NCBI GenBank assembly: GCA_950295325.1
Contig: OX485803.1
Location: 16,244,001-16,308,000 of the forward strand
Length of the DNA: 64,000 nucleotides
DNA from: Polytrichum commune
Lineage: Eukaryota > Streptophyta > Polytrichopsida > Polytrichales > Polytrichaceae
Reading direction: 5' to 3'
The stretch's first letter is position 1; each line of letters begins with the position of its first letter. This document shows, one piece after another, positions 46,878-59,250 of this stretch. A model generated the notes under the pieces. The model did not search any database. It was given only the letters and a program-made list of their open reading frames with translations, and was not told the DNA's origin. The position numbers were made by a program, and so were the translations under genes.

Positions 46878-46993
46878 TTTTCGTCATATACTCATTGCAA
46901 AATTCACCATGTGCATGTTTTGCCAAATCTGTCTACTTACCCATTCTCAATGATTTCGTCTATCAGCTTGTATTAATTGATCCAAATACTGTT

Positions 46994-47732
46994 CTCCCTC
47001 TTTAGTATGACACGTTTGGGAAACACAAAAAAAAAAGTCAAATTATCGAGGTGTTGTCTTCTCATTAATATGACAAATGGCGCAAAGTTGTCGTATTATT
47101 GAGGGAATACAAAAACATAAGTATTACAAGCTTAAAATATATATTTACAATGAGTTTAAGCAATACAAGATGGTATGAAACAATAACTTATAACTCCAAA
47201 CAAATACAAATGTTCTCAAGAACTTTTGAAATAGGAGTCCAAAGATTTGTGGTATTGCCTACCCAAGTTAGCAATTGTCATATGATCTAAATTCCCTACT
47301 AACTTTTGCAAACTAATAATTTCATAATAATAACACTGAAGTATAAAGAGTTCTCTGATAAGAAAATATACAACAATGATGCATGACGTTTAGCATCACT
47401 AAACTTTATTATAGGTGGAGCAACATCATCCACATCTACACTAGTAACCTTCACTACAAGGAGAACACGGAAAAATGACTACGGCCATATTAAGCTTAAT
47501 CCTCGTTAAGTTCCCAATGATAAGTGAAGCTCCCACGTAGTTCTCAAGTGAAAGTTGATGTATTTTAGATGTACATAACATAGATGAAAGGAATTTTAGC
47601 ATTAAGTACCTCTTTAATATGACAAAACGGAGATTCTAAATGTCGCATTATTGAGAGTCGTAGTCGTATAAAAGAGGGAGTCTTGAACTAAACACTTGGG
47701 TCTCGCAAAAATGTGTCGTAATATTGAGGGTG
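46994..47732. mobile_element. Pogo-like non-autonomous element
   Basis: Ends match as imperfect inverted repeats of about 20 bp: CTCCCTCTTTAGTATGACAC (46994-47013) and the reverse complement of GTGTCGTAATATTGAGGGTG (47713-47732). Further subterminal pairs such as TAATATGACAAA and GTCGTATTATTGAGGG lie inside both ends. The motif style resembles pogo/Tigger termini and the cluster at 26985-27060. No transposase was seen inside. Confidence 0.6.
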
Positions 47733-49302
47733 TTGTATAAACAAGTGTAATATTAACTAGGTTAGACTGTACCTCAATACAAATTTTCATTGGAGGGATG
47801 ATGACAATGGCTTCCGACTAGCGATTTAAAATCATCCATATTGGATGAAGGAACAAGCTTCAAAAAAAAATTCTCCTCTTATAGGTTTGTAATCCTCAAG
47901 CAAAACATCATAACCTTCCACCCTTCCCTCCTCCCCCTCAAAATACATCAACAAGCAAGGCTAGGGATTTGTAGTGTCTACGTAAACTCATCCATTGCGA
48001 ATGTGAAAATGCAATGAATTACATTATACTTTGTAAATGACTATTTACAAACAATTCGACTCCATAAATGGAGTGAAAGACCCCAAATTAGTTTAGTGGT
48101 GTTGAATTGGAATGAATCGGCCCCTCAATCTTGTAGGGAACTTTTTTAACTGGATTCCTTTCATCCATGGTGGATGAGTTAACACAAACACCACAAATCC
48201 CAAGTTGATGAGCAAAGAGAGAAAAGATGCATCATGGGGGATGCACTCATTGTTATAACTGGGAAACACATGTGTGCACGACCCTAAAATTAATACCCCT
48301 AATATAAAAGAGTTTCCCCTCCTTAAAAACGATATACGTATAATATGTAGCTAGGAAATCCCCTCAAATACATAAACAAGTGAGAGATAAATAAATCATT
48401 TAGGCCCCAATCATATGTATATGCCGGAAATATCACATGTAAAATATGGCTAACATAGTACGATCAAGACACATTCATTTATCATGATCAAATCATTGAA
48501 TATTCATTCATCCATTGGATGTAACTCATAGAAAATTTGTTTCTACAATATAAAGTCATTATAGCCAATGCAATGATGGTATCTAACTCTACCACCAAAT
48601 GATTTGTCCAATCGTAGGTCCACATTGACCCTTTCTTATTTTGATACCAACATAACCTTATTTCCATATTGGAAGGCCATTTCTAGAGGTCAATCAGTTA
48701 TCAATACTCAATCCACATGTTGCCAATATTGTTGCGCATCCTATAGACCCTTCCCAAATACGAAGTCTTGATGGTCAATGTTTTAGCCAACTTGCTTCTT
48801 TTTTTAAATCTATCTTTTCTTCACTCCTTCAACTACTGCTTGAGAGACAAATGATACCGCACAATCACATCTCAACTTCAATGAGTATTCATTATCCCTG
48901 GCTCTAGATATTCGAACTTTAGGTTTGACATACAACATACCAGACTTGATTCTAGTGAACCTATTATTGGACAATGCGGGGTTACCATTCAACTCACATA
49001 TTGGATGAAATATTCGTTTGGACCTTTTGTAGATTACTCAATCGTTATGATTGACTTTGAGCCTCAAGGTAGAAATACAACTAGGAGTATATGAATAATA
49101 CACCTAGTATATTTATAAAGCCATAATAAATAATACCCATACCTTATGTATAGTTTGTAACCCCCAAGCACAATTAATACCCCTTCTATGCACCCATGTG
49201 GGTCCATACTTTTAACAATGAGTGCACCTTGCGAGCGATGCACGTACTACATATGAACTATAGAAGCAAATGGGGTTGTATTCTACCAATTCCCTAGCAT
49301 AA

Positions 49303-49852
49303 GGGGTTGTTTACACTATGGACCTTGAAATTGTCCCAAGGCCCTGTAAAATTTGTGATTGGTTGTTGAACTCATCCTGGGACCACTTCGGTTTACACTG
49401 AGGAAAAAAAAATCTCAAAGTGACCATGGAGTTCGAGGTCCCCAAAATATTTTAAGGCTTACGTTATCCACTGACACAATCCAACGGTTTTGCGTTGGGA
49501 GAGGCAAAAAAGGTGCTTTGGTAGAACAAGGGAGGGGCCCATGGTAGAGGAATGTTGTTATTATGAAATAAATAAATTAAGAAGCGAAGATGAAGACAAG
49601 AGAATGGTCAAACTTGGATTTGATTCAAAATTGCCATTTTTTGGACATTTTTTTTTTAAATAACACAATCACTTTTTGGTGCACAGTCATTCCTCTTGGT
49701 CCACATTCGGCTTACACCTGGTGAGGGACCCAAAGGCTTTATAAATTGTTTTTTTTAAAATCGGACCATGGAAGTTGGACCATGAAGTCGGACCTCCGAA
49801 AAAAGGCCATCTTCCATGGTCTAACTCCATGGTCCATGGTGTAAATCGGTCC
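49303..49852. mobile_element. PIF/Harbinger-like element with TAA target duplication
   Basis: 550 bp flanked by TAA at 49300-49302 and 49853-49855. Termini are GGGGTTGTTTACACTATGGA (left) and, inverted, GGACCGATTTACACCATGGA (right). Internal copies of the motif (GGTCCACATTCGGCTTACAC near 49700, CACTTCGGTTTACACTGAGG near 49385) suggest subterminal binding repeats. Non-coding. Confidence 0.8.
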
Positions 49853-49939
49853 TAAGTACGACGAGAAAAGAAATAACAAACTAATAGTTCTCTAGCACTA
49901 GTGCAATGAGAATATATTAATAGATTATTATACTAAGTT

Positions 49940-50120
49940 TTTGTATTGCTCAATACTAACTGTAAACTGCCTGTGTAGAGCCACCAACACTAAAGGTGAA
50001 CCTAACGTTATTCTAAATTTGGGCATTGTAAATTTACAATGTTTCAAAGTTTGTCACTTACTAAGTAGTTTTTCATCCAAATTTCAATCGCCCATGACAA
50101 TATTTCATTACTAAAGTGTT
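49940..50120 (+). repeat. Direct repeat, copy 1 (partner 51100-51290)
   Basis: TTGCTCAATACTAACTGTAA through TTTTTCATCCAAATTTCAAT matches 51100-51290 in the same orientation with moderate divergence. About 1.16 kb separates the copies. Confidence 0.7.
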
Positions 50121-51027
50121 AGGATGCAAAATGTACCAAACTTTATCTCAATGAAAGTGACATTCGGATGAACTAAAAGTAAGTTGGGATGACAATACTT
50201 GTAGACATTTTCATAAGGAGTCTTATTAGAAATGTTACCACTTTGAAATAATATATCATATGACTCTAAATACAATGTGTAGTGTAGAACTTTTGCACTA
50301 GTGTAATGTAAAGGAAACTTAGAGACTGATATCTCTCTGCCACTAGACACATGAGGGATACTAAATGTCTCCCACTAGAGCCTGGGGGGCACACCCTTTA
50401 TTGGAAACCTAAATGACATGTGTGGGTGACTATGTAATAAAGCCCTCCCATATACGAGAATTCTATAGAGAAAACAAATGTACACACACAAAAAATAGCC
50501 TAGAAAATGGACTCATGTATTTAGACTAAGATTTCCAATTTAACGTGAGAAACGCCTCCACTACATACAAAAATATAAATCATGAAATAAATAGCCCTTT
50601 ATTAAATATACATTTCACTTTTACTTTCCAATAAGAAGTTCAATGAACATTTTTTCATTCAAAGGATGTAACTCTTAATAATTTGACCCTAAAACACATG
50701 CCCATTTGGATGGAAAATGTAATATGGATGTAACTACCACATCTACTATCAAATAAAGTCTCTAAACCTTAGGGTCCTCTATTATGCATCTAGCTTCACT
50801 TGAATATCCCTAACAACCTTCTTAAATGTACAGACTAGAGAAAAACAATACTTCTCCCTTATATAAACTATGCATGCTAATGCCACAAATAGTACTTCAT
50901 TTTATAGTCAAATGAGTTTGCAAGTGATATAAAAAGTTCACCCCTTGGGCACTAAAGACATCGCCGGGGGGGGGGGGGGTCATTGTAAGGGAGAGGATGA
51001 GATCAAGAGGTGGCTCTACTTGATGCC

Positions 51028-51890
51028 CATGGTTAACATGCCACAAGATTACAATAGAAACTACACTAAATATGATATTTAGTGTCACCAATTCTAATTG
51101 TCTTGCTCAATATTAATTGTAAACCGCGGTGTAATGTCACCAACAATACATGTTAACCCAACATAATATTGTCATTCCTTGTAAATTTCATGGGGGATTG
51201 TAGATTTACAGTGTTGGCAATTACTATCACATACCAAGTGATTTTTCATCCAAATTTCAACCATCCGTGACAACACTTCAGACCTCGGACAACTAACCAA
51301 CTAATTCAACTATTGGTTAACTAGTTGCCTTTTGTTCACATAGTAGTGTGTTATTGAGATCAACATGTTCTTGAAGATGACCAAGCCTTTACTCAATTAT
51401 GACGTATTTGAGATAGTCAAGCTTAACTCGCAATGGGAATCTTTTATTTCCAGGTGACCAACTATGTTGGAATACAACACCAACCATGAAGACAACGACG
51501 ACATCGAGACAGATGATGAATACGAAGCTTAACGTTGATTATTCATAACTACAATTGCCTATAGTTTTTCTTTTTAGTTATCTATAGTTAGGTACATAGT
51601 TATAATTGTCTGAAATTGTTCTAGTTAATTATAGTTGTTCCTCAAATCGGTTTGAAAATTGTCTAGTTAACTATAGTTATTTTGGCAGTTGTCCAAGGTT
51701 TGCAACACTTCATCACAAGTTGCTGACAAGAGAAGGTAGGGTTTTGGACAATGGACGAACTCATCCATCATCCATGATAGTATCTATTCATTCATTCATA
51801 AGAAGTGTCATCCGAAAAGTTACCATAGTGACACTAAATAACATATTTAGTGTAGCATTTATCATAATCTTTGGGCATGTTAAGCTCCCA
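51028..51890. repeat. Inverted arms of about 65 bp around 0.73 kb
   Basis: The arm at about 51028-51092 (GTTAACATGCCACAAGATTA ... ACACTAAATATGATATTTAG) is the inverted match of about 51820-51888 (GACACTAAATAACATATTTA ... TTTGGGCATGTTAAG). The second direct repeat copy (51100-51290) lies between them. It may be a TIR element or an inverted duplication; no target duplication was identified. Confidence 0.6.
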
Positions 51891-52748
51891 AAAGGGAAGG
51901 AGACCGACAGTGAAGCAGATCTACGGTTAAAAAACATGAAAAGATAAATCCCGTGTCAATAAGATTGAATACTAGGTGAGTGGGCGATCACTCGGGTTAA
52001 ATCTCTAAAGTAGGTCATGAAGGGAATTACATACACCAACAAAAACTATGGTAGCTCTCTAGCAGCGTGGGCACCTTTATGCCTAATAATTAATTAAATT
52101 GTGAAAGTAAGTTAGGCAGTCCAAAAAAATATAGTCTAAAATTGGGTATAAGAAAAAAAAAAGTCAGACATTCATCCAAGCCATTCTCATAATTCATAAT
52201 TGGTTTTCCTAATTTTGTCTATGGCGGCTACAATTAACCTAAACACTTCCCTTACCCAATATTCGTTATCATAAAGTTTGTTTTTTACTTGTATGACATG
52301 GTTTTGCTTGGCAACATATTTTGCTTTGATTTTATGCTACTTTGTTGGATTCTAGTGAATGTCACTTGCATTATTATGATTTTGAACACTCTTTGGATGT
52401 TATTTCCTCCCTTTTTTTGAATTAATTTCCCATAAATCTAGGCACCTTTAAAAAAAATCTACCCAAGTTGCTAGAGAGCTATGGTACATGACATGAAATG
52501 AAAGAGATAGGAAGGGGGAAAAAAAAAACATCGTTTTATGACTCAACGTTATTTTCTTTTTCCTTGTTCCTTTTCTCCTTTTTTATTAACTCTTAAATAG
52601 AATCCCCATCACTCCCACCACTGTCTCTTGTCACTCACACTCCTCCCCCGCATCATCTTTATCTATGAGCAAGTAACAAGTGCTATCTCTGCAATACTTA
52701 TTTGCACTAGGACCGGATACAAGTTTGTGACAACTACTTTTTTCTTTT

Positions 52749-52751
<3 letters not shown>

Positions 52752-52780
<29 letters not shown>

Positions 52781-52799
52781 AATAAATAAATCGGTTTGC
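52752..52799. repeat. (ACAT)n (AAAT)n microsatellite
   Basis: About seven ACAT units followed by three AAAT units. Confidence 0.9.
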
Positions 52800-55224
52800 T
52801 CTTTTTTCCCGCATCCTATTATAATAATCTAAAACATACACAAAACATACATGGTGAGAGATGTTGCTTGTGAACACGTTTTAAGAGGTGGGGTTTGTCC
52901 TTGTTGTGTGTCGCATCCAACTCACAAAATATAATGTAATAAACACAACGGTGTAAAGGTGCGCTTACAAACACATGAAAAGAGAGGCTACGGAGGTCTG
53001 TGAAATACAACATGTAGAAATGCTTAGAGGTATTTTGGATTTTCGCAACAAAATAGTATATTCTAACAAAAAATCAGCCAAAGGTGGGACCTTGACAGTT
53101 TTCTGCCAATATGAAAATGGCATTTGTTATCATGCACAACAAACCATTGTACATCCATGTGAGTTTACCCATTTAAGATGTTGACTAAACTAATACCAAT
53201 ATTCAACAAGGTGTAGAGGAGAACAAGAATTTGAGGATGCACCAACGTCTTCAAAAAACATATAATGAAACATTTGTGGAATATTGAGAGAAAATTGTAA
53301 GATAGAGAAAAATATGTACATACACATAAAAAAACAATAGTGTCCCCGACATAAACATGCATCTCTCTTTCTCTCTCTCTCGCTCGTAAGAGAGGGTACA
53401 ATGATGGGACCTTTAGTCCCTAAGATGTGATGTTGAGTGGATGGCCTTACCCTATTGTGGAGTTAGTACACATAGTTATGGCGTGTAGGCACTCAATGCG
53501 ATAATTATCTTTGGTCTATGCATATAATGCTTTGGAGCTTGCATACTTGTGGGTTACTATGACAAGAAACCAAGGATGAAAGAATCTTCTATAGATGCAT
53601 AGGTTCCTTACACACGGGGTTTGATTCTATGGTTTTTGGGTTTTCTAATTATGAAGTTACCTACATGTGTAAGTATATTGACAAAATTTTAATGAGTAGT
53701 AGTATTATAAGAACACTAATCTCATAAGTATTCTACACCATGGACATCAATAATGAGATTTGAGGTCCGCTAACACATGTTGTACGTTCCTTCTAAAACT
53801 TTTGCAATGATGTGGAAAACATGGGCACAATTGAGGACCTCTTCTATGATGTGGATCACCTTGGAGATAGATGTAGTTGAATGGCAAACCTACTCTAAGG
53901 ATGTTGCCAATCTTATGAGCTTCCTATTCTCCTATTTATTTGTAGTTGTTGTTCATAGGCGAATTTGGTTGGAGGGGTGGTGCATATTGGCTTACATAGG
54001 ATATGCCCATATGTGTTCCATATCCTTGTTGTTTGAAACGTTCCTTGACACTGGATCACTAAACATGATTTGATGTGATTTGCTATTACTATGGTTGGAC
54101 TTCCCCTTTGTGAGGACTAATAGACGATTGATGGAACTAATGCGGACTCTATAATGTATGTGAATTTACACTAGATATTATCTTGACAAAAGTTGATCTC
54201 ATCCTAAAACATGCCTTAACAAAACCCGTGATTGGGATGTATGTTGTTTTTTTTAAACTTGTCAAGACTTATTAAAACGAAGACTTAAGTCTAAGACTAT
54301 GGTCATGCCAAGACATGCCCACATTCCATCATTATGAAGGTGTATACAAGCGTAAGTTCCTCTTGGTAACAATTATACACATATCATAACGTATGAAATA
54401 AGAGCAATATCCTTCTATATGTCTACAAGTTGTGGAGGGCTTGCATCACTTGCACCCATAAGAGCTAACACCATTGCAACAAGGCTAGTTCTCGCGTGCA
54501 TGGTAGACACTAGCAGTGCCCAATTCTCATTCATGTCACACATTCACAACATATTATGATTTTATTGTCATAGTTTAGATCATGTTTAATGGTGATATTT
54601 GTATAATTTTGATTGAAATTTTTTAATGTAATTTTTAATTTGAATACATTAGATTCTTTCATATGATCTCATTGATATGAATATGTTTGGGTTTTTTATT
54701 TTCTACATGTTGATTGATAATATTATTTAGGTGTAAAATAAATTGTGAATATTATTGTTTCATATGCTTATGATTAAAAAAAATTATGAAAATCTAGCAG
54801 AAGGTTTGTGTTTTTTTTGTATAAATTTTAACTCAAATATAGTAAAATTAAATATTTAGATCAAGAAAGTTGTAATATATAAATATAATTTTATCATATA
54901 AGAACAAGACTACCCTCACCTCAACTCCAATCTCAAACTACATCAAAATCTTTATATTATATGACAATATGGATTGGAGAAAGGCGACACTCTTAGTTCA
55001 ACCTCAACCTTGACCTCAACACCCCAATATGTCAATATTCAATTAGACCTTAAGTTTAGGTTGGATGTAACATGTGAAAAAACTTGCATGAAAAGATCAA
55101 TAAATCATAGGAAACAATAGCAAGAAGTTATCTTACTTGAAGAGGTCTTGAGCTCAAGAAAACCACAAACAAAGAGATCATGAACCACCTCTTCATAGAG
55201 CTTGTAAATAGAAGTCTTTTTGTA

Positions 55225-55870
55225 TCCTAAGCTCACCGTCACATTTTTCATTTTTCACATTAATAATACACTCATGATTGAACATAAAACACTAGATTAT
55301 GAACTTCCAAATTTGTATATTCCAAAAGCTTTACTACTTAGCCAGAAGATTGTAATTATACATGAGCTTGAACCACCAATCATAGGAGAGAGAAAAAGAT
55401 CCCCTCTCCTTTCATGAGCTCCCTTTTATGCCAAGGGCACTACTTTTATTTTTATTTTTCAGATGATAAATATCTTCTATTGATATCTCTATGTTTGGTT
55501 CTACTATGTTTGGTTCTATCCTTTGGCTCAATCACAATCCACTAGTTGGAACTGTCTAATTCAAACTTGATGCATGCATCTATTATTCCAGTTGAGATGA
55601 TCTACTTGCAACTTGCTCCAATCATCCATTCTTCTAGTTGGAACTGTGTAATTCCAATTAGATTTATTCATTCATTGAGAGTTGTCTAACTTTAATGAAT
55701 AATACTTGAAGTTGTCTAACTTCGACACAAAGATCTTCTAGAGGGAGGTGTCTAGCTCCCAGTTGAAGTTGTGTAATTTCAATGCAAAGATTTTTGATCA
55801 TGAGTTGTCTAACTCATGTGTACAATTCTTTAATTGATTGTGTAGCCCTTGTGCACCACTCTTTCCTCGA
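55225..55870 (-). repeat. Dispersed long repeat, copy 2 (LTR-like)
   Basis: Reverse-orientation partner of 45990-46545. On the minus strand it carries repeated TTAGACAACTC-type motifs, then AGTAGTGCCCTTGGCATAAA, a GAGAGGGGATC block and GGTGGTTCAAGCTCATG. Confidence 0.6.
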
Positions 55871-56289
55871 TTGTTTGACCCAATCTTTTATCCAATTATC
55901 ACACTTACCCTCCATGCCTCTCTCGTCAAGAGTCTGAGTATGGTTCACTTAAATAAAAACCATGTGTTTTAAGTTAGGCAAAACCATGCCTCTACTCTTA
56001 AGAGATGAGGAAAAAATAAAATTGCAATATTTCTTCATCCTCCTTAAACCCTAAACAAAGTCTTCATTTCTTCTCACATTGTGTCTATTCGTCCACACTT
56101 CTCTGAATCATCTCTCTATCTTCGAGGAAGAACCACATCCCATCTTTGCAATACTCATTCACATGAGAACTGGATAGAAGTATGTAACGACGAATTGTTA
56201 ATAAAAAAAGAATGGTTTGCTATTTTTCATCTCCCTCCCTCTTCCCTCCTTATCCAACACAATAAGACCCATTTATGGAGAGATTTGCA

Positions 56290-56313
56290 AAGAGAGAGAG
56301 AGAGAGAGAGAGA
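56290..56313. repeat. (GA)n microsatellite
   Basis: About eleven perfect GA units. Confidence 0.9.
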
Positions 56314-57452
56314 TGTTTCACGTGGATGCATTTGAAAGAGAATTATGTCTATCTCATGTAATACGACAATGGCCATGTGTTGCATCCATTTGTATTTTCA
56401 CACAAATACAATAAAAAAAGACAAATTGATATAAAATCACGGTTATCAAATATGAAAAGAGAGGCTTTGCACCAATCAAAGGCAACATGTAAATAAAATG
56501 ATAGGTTTGACAACACTTTATAACAAAATTGGTTGATTTTAGAATCCAACAATGGGATCTTGATGCCATTATAAATATAATGTTGACATTGGTCATTATG
56601 CACAATATATCTTCAAAGGTCCATACCCACATACCCTTTTGAGAACATAGATTGAATCGTTGTCAACATTTACAAGGTAAAGTAGATAATAAGAATTTGG
56701 ATATCCATCATTGTCTTTAAATAGATTACATGAAACACTTGTGTAAGATTAAGAAATATTTATAAATATTGGGGTTGAGGTTGGGGTTTCTTTATTTTAG
56801 TATAATGGCTTAGAATCGTCTTTAAGAATGATGATAATCATACGAGTTTAATGTTATTTTTCATAATTAAATTTCAATACTCTAGAGTTACATATGATTT
56901 TTTTTCCAATTTCAATTTATTTAAAATTTAAAATTTATTTTTTTATAAATCATAAAATAAAAAATATTTTTTCTGGTAAAAATCAGTGCAAAGGGCTTCT
57001 TATTCTTGTATTATCTCAAACTTAAGAACTATTTGATACATTATTAGTCTAATAATAATCAGATATAATAATTATGAAATACATTTGTATTCTAAATATT
57101 TTGGGTCATTATGTAATTATCATACAATCGATTTGCTACCCTAACCTCAACCACGATGTCAACACCCGATATGCCAAAATTGGATGACAATATAGGTTGA
57201 CGTTAAAGACATTTCCACCCTCAACCCCAACAACAAGATATCATCATTTATAGATATAAACAAATGTTTCATTATTTTGATCTTTGGCTCTATGCTATTC
57301 ATGATACTATATGAGAAATGCATAATATATATTCCATGAAAATATTATTTTGTGCATATTTTTATAATTTGATATAAAATTATGTGTATATATATTTATA
57401 TATATTTTTTAAAATAAAAATTTAATACAAAATTTAAATTGTGAGACTCAAA

Positions 57453-57633
57453 TCATAACATTATTAAGCAATGTGTGTTCATTCATGTGGGCCTTGAGAA
57501 TATAACCATGAAATTCCCCAACCTAGTGCAAGGAGACTCAAATTAAGACTAAATCTGCACTAGGTTGGGACATCCCATGATTATATTCCCAAGGCCCACA
57601 TGAATGAACGCACATAAATTAATAATGTTATGA
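57453..57633. mobile_element. Foldback MITE, about 75-bp arms
   Basis: 181 bp that is almost entirely inverted repeat. The left arm from TCATAACATTATTAAG through CATTCATGTGGGCCTTG to CCCCAACCTAGTGCA pairs with the right arm TGCACTAGGTTGGG ... CAAGGCCCACATGAATGAAC ... AATAATGTTATGA, with few mismatches, around a loop of about 25 nt. No coding capacity. The RNA would form a long hairpin, suitable for small-RNA processing. Confidence 0.92.
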
Positions 57634-57867
57634 TATGTACATAAAATATACATTATAGATATGTCATACATTATAATTTCATTCATCCATTATTCATGCG
57701 GACGAGAGTTTTTTCAACCCCCCTTTACCGTGGTATCTACTCCAAGACTTAGGATTAAGGCCAAGGCATGGAAATACACGCTTTCAATAGCTCCTCATTC
57801 TCAATCCACTGTCAACTTTTTCATCCTCTAACTTATTGAAGTTGAGGTCGAGCTTGTGTTACTCTAA

Positions 57868-58276
57868 GGGTTGGTTCAGACTACGGTGAAGTAGTGTGCA
57901 GGTCAATCAAGCATTTTCGCCCAAGACAAGGCTATTTGAGGCGACGGTTGGTATGACGAACAAGATGGAAAAAAACACTAATAACAATAAAAAAAAAAAC
58001 CCTCGAAGTTGGAGCACTCCGGAGGCCAAGTTGCTTGTCCAAGGGTTTGAGGTTGCCCAAGAAACTTGACCTCTGGAGAACTCCCCTCGCAAAAAGTGCT
58101 GTCATGTTGGCAACCATGTCGTTTTGTCACGCATGCTTGAGGTTCTGCACTAGAGAAGTCTTGGCTGTAATTTAAACCCCAGCCGATGAAGACCCATTTC
58201 GTGGCCAATCGTGTTGCTCCATTCTCCTAAAATTGTTGACTTGTGCACTTCTTCACCGTAATCTATAAATGGACCG
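57868..58276. mobile_element. PIF/Harbinger-like element with TAA target duplication
   Basis: 409 bp flanked by TAA at 57865-57867 and 58277-58279. Left end GGGTTGGTTCAGACTACGGT, right end inverted CGGTCCATTTATAGATTACG, then shared GTGAAG and GTG.A.GTCAA.AATTTT. The truncated copy at 14755-14990 matches its right half. The plus strand has a short frame with NPRSWSTPEAKLLVQGFEVA, faintly like a Myb/SANT helix of Harbinger proteins, but this is weak. Confidence 0.8.
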
Positions 58277-58279
58277 TAA

Positions 58280-58411
58280 GTATAAGCGGGCCAAGGCTCC
58301 GAAAACACACACCAATATAAGTTGAGGTATGCTTACATAATACATGAGGTGAAGAGAGAAGGAGAGAGAGAGAGAGAGGGCGAGATGCATGACATGACAT
58401 CATCTTCTTTC

Positions 58412-58442
<31 letters not shown>

Positions 58443-59250
58443 TCCCCTCCTTCAAACCCTAAACAAGATCTCCATTTCTCCCACCCACTGTCGCTCCTCA
58501 CTCGCACTCCTCCGCTTCATCATCATCGTCATCATTTCCGAGCAAGCACCACATGCCATCTCTGCAACTGCAACTCTCACTCAATCCCGTGTCAACTTGC
58601 ACACTGTTGAAACGCAATCTTGCTGCTTTGATGCCAGCCAGGGGTGGCGTTGCTCCTTCGGTGTCAAAATATGGGGGAGCGACGGGGTTAACGGATGAGG
58701 AGGGGGTCTCTGATATTGTGAGGATGCCGTGAGGGTTAGGGTGAGGGAGGGAGGGAGGGAGAGAGACAGAAGGAAAAAGGAATCTTTGTGGCGGTGTGGG
58801 AAAGTGCGAGTGCAAATTTTGAGTGTGACTGGATGTGGAGGTGAGAGGAGAGGAGAGGTTGGGAGGGTGGAGTGAAGCTGTGCGGAGGGGCGGAAGTTGC
58901 GGCATTCTTGGAATTGAGTGGAGGAGAAGAGAAGAGAAGAGAAGAGAGGGGAAGCGTTTTGGTGGTGGCAACTGATGCCCGAAGTTGGTAGGAGGGTTTG
59001 TGAGAGGAAGGAGCATAGATGTGAGGGTTGTGGAGTTGGATGTGCCGCATTGTTAGGTCGTGTGTTTCCGGCGGTGGCGAACAGGTGGGGAAATTTGGTT
59101 GTTGAGCACCGGGTCAAGTCCGAGGAAGCAGCAAACCTGTCGACAAGGTTAACGGAGAGTGGTGGCACCATGGTGGGTCTTCGGGGACCGTAGAGCTGCA
59201 GCCATTGCCGAGCCATTGTGGCGTTGCGGAGAGCTGCTGCTGCAGGAGAA
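58280..59250 (+). promoter_or_regulatory. Upstream region of the SKP1-like gene
   Basis: Contains a (GA)n run near 58361-58380, a (TTTC)n run at about 58409-58440, GAGGGAGGGAGGGAGG near 58744-58760 and a GAAGA run near 58923-58948. It becomes GC-rich toward the start codon. The purine/pyrimidine strand bias leaves long open frames on the minus strand (58498-59216), which I regard as artefacts. No TATA box is convincing. Confidence 0.4.

Larger units (their letters stand above)
43278..58900. other. Long gene-free interval, repeats and MITEs
   Basis: Apart from the individual elements listed, I see no gene. Composition becomes very AT-rich from about 54.5 to 57.5 kb. Open frames are short and have no family features; the longest at 45606-45854 (KEDGNLLCSRRIKNGVIIRS) is unidentified. 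Confidence 0.55.

Noticed and set aside
50969..50981. G(13) run as another member of the poly-C repeat family
   Set aside because: The flanking sequence does not match the family on either strand.
57978..58117. WSTPEAKLLVQGFEVAQ frame as a Myb/SANT domain of a Harbinger protein
   Set aside because: Resemblance rests on one short helix and a stop follows almost at once. Mentioned with the element but not called.
58498..59216. Long minus-strand open frames (up to 211 codons) before the SKP1-like gene
   Set aside because: They arise from purine/pyrimidine-biased simple repeats, are Pro/Ser/Leu low-complexity, and lie antisense to a promoter.
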